Of a DNA stretch of 62,552 bases, positions 62,203-62,552 are shown one piece after another. The notes below the pieces were generated by a model that was not told the DNA's origin, searched no databases, and saw only the letters and a program-made list of their open reading frames with translations. The stretch's first letter is position 1; each line of letters begins with the position of its first letter. Both the position numbers and the translations under genes were made by a program. The stretch spans positions 1 to 62,552 of the forward strand of contig CAZNHL010000013.1 of assembly GCA_964572965.1 (NCBI GenBank). The letters are read 5' to 3'. The stretch is from CAZNHL01 sp964572965. GTDB taxonomy: Bacteria; Bacteroidota; Bacteroidia; Cytophagales; UBA9547.

Positions 62203-62498
62203 TTTAGGTGTGGCCTGTCCGCCATAATCAGCACTGAGAATCGGACATCAAAGGGCGGCAGGGCATCAGTTTGTTGGATTGGGTTTATTCCCCGTAGGGG
62301 CATATCGCATATGCTCTTGAGAACCATTGCTGTTTTTAGCTGAAGCCATAAACAAAGCCCACGGTTTAAACCGTGGGCTTTGTTTATCCGGCGATTTTAG
62401 TTTGTTGAAGCTATTACCATAATCACTACTGCGAATCTGATATAAAAAGGAAATAAAAGGTGTGGTTTTTGCAACCCTGTTCTGAGAATGGCGTTGCC
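62203..62498. repeat. REP-like region around a 40-nt perfect palindrome
   Basis: The palindrome at 62348-62387 consists of two 20-nt complementary halves with no spacer. It is flanked by a diverged direct repeat: ccataatcagcactg (from 62222) on the left and ccataatcactactg (from 62418) on the right, each followed by GAATC. AGGTGTGG also occurs on both sides. The 78-codon minus-strand frame here is a by-product of the repeat. No transposase is present in the window. Confidence 0.5.
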
Positions 62499-62552
62499 TC
62501 ACTACTCACTACTCACTACTCACTACTCACTACTCACTACTCACTACTCACT
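62499..62552. repeat. Tandem heptanucleotide repeat at the window end
   Basis: The 7-mer ACTACTC (read as CACTACT in other phases) is repeated about 7.5 times without change and runs off the window end, so the true length is unknown. It is the perfect version of the degenerate heptads seen elsewhere. Confidence 0.9.

Noticed and set aside
62266..62502. 78-codon minus-strand reading frame
   Set aside because: It runs through the palindrome and its flanks, and its predicted peptide is explained by the repeat sequence. It has no signal peptide, domain or start support.
1..62552. CRISPR array, tRNA, rRNA, insertion sequence or prophage
   Set aside because: No direct repeat with regular unique spacers, no cloverleaf with a TTCGA-type arm, and no transposase or phage gene was seen. 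The 7-base repeats have no spacers, so are not CRISPR.

Overview
The window is about 62.5 kb of a draft chromosome from a Bacteroidota bacterium, most likely Cytophagales or a related environmental lineage. The evidence is several secreted proteins with C-terminal type IX secretion (T9SS) sorting domains, a TonB-dependent receptor with a carboxypeptidase-regulatory-like domain, a bacillithiol gene (bshC), the order rpmB-rpmG-DUF4295-ftsY, TAnnTTTG-type promoter boxes, and almost no Shine-Dalgarno sequences. The species cannot be named from this. Two runs of ten Ns, inside aspS and rseP, mark assembly joins. No tRNA, rRNA, CRISPR array, transposase or prophage was found, and the gene content is mostly conserved core.

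Layout. 0.3-8.9 kb: acyl-CoA dehydrogenase, an AIM24-family protein, a DUF4468-like secreted protein, 5-formyl-THF cyclo-ligase with bshC, rimO, a small XRE regulator, prmC and an A-type Fe-S carrier. 9-15.3 kb: wecB, thiL, sppA, bioB and ribD, that is cell-surface sugar, thiamine, biotin and riboflavin metabolism. 15.3-24.3 kb: an envelope block with three small exported proteins of unknown function, a T9SS metallophosphoesterase, an FG-GAP protein and a TonB-dependent receptor. 24.5-31.9 kb: hemB, rocD, a DUF5522 protein, the L28/L33/DUF4295 ribosomal operon, ftsY, Ppx/GppA, cmk and ispH. 32-37.7 kb: PafA phosphatase, a serine hydrolase, a FabZ-like hotdog protein lacking the usual catalytic His, and a T9SS Asp-box protein. 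37.9-48.7 kb: aspS, a frameshifted membrane protein, a YfiR-family protein, a large secreted protein with an internal duplication, ppc, a GH20-like hexosaminidase interrupted by one in-frame stop, and a PduO-type adenosyltransferase. 48.9-62.1 kb: a membrane DnaJ/HtrA pair, a GH3-family ligase, dxr, rseP, a TerB-like protein, a LysM protein, a T9SS protein, a sugar permease and acs.

Themes. Isoprenoid synthesis appears twice (ispH, dxr). Envelope quality control appears in sppA, HtrA with a membrane J-protein, and rseP. Phosphate scavenging appears in pafA, the metallophosphoesterase and Ppx/GppA. Acetate and fatty-acid carbon is handled by the acyl-CoA dehydrogenase, acs and ppc.

The most unusual signal is not a gene. 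At least nine intergenic sites carry degenerate repeats with a strict 7-base period, usually just after a stop codon and often as inverted pairs around a hairpin. The ribD start codon lies inside one. The window ends in a near-perfect tandem of the 7-mer ACTACTC. This looks like a dispersed heptad-repeat family, comparable in period to the cyanobacterial STRR repeats, whose origin and role I cannot determine from one window. Other notable points are the interrupted GH20 gene, the split two-TM gene, the His-rich tail on BioB, the SKICH-like triplicate repeats in the phosphoesterase, and the His-to-Met change in the FabZ-like protein.
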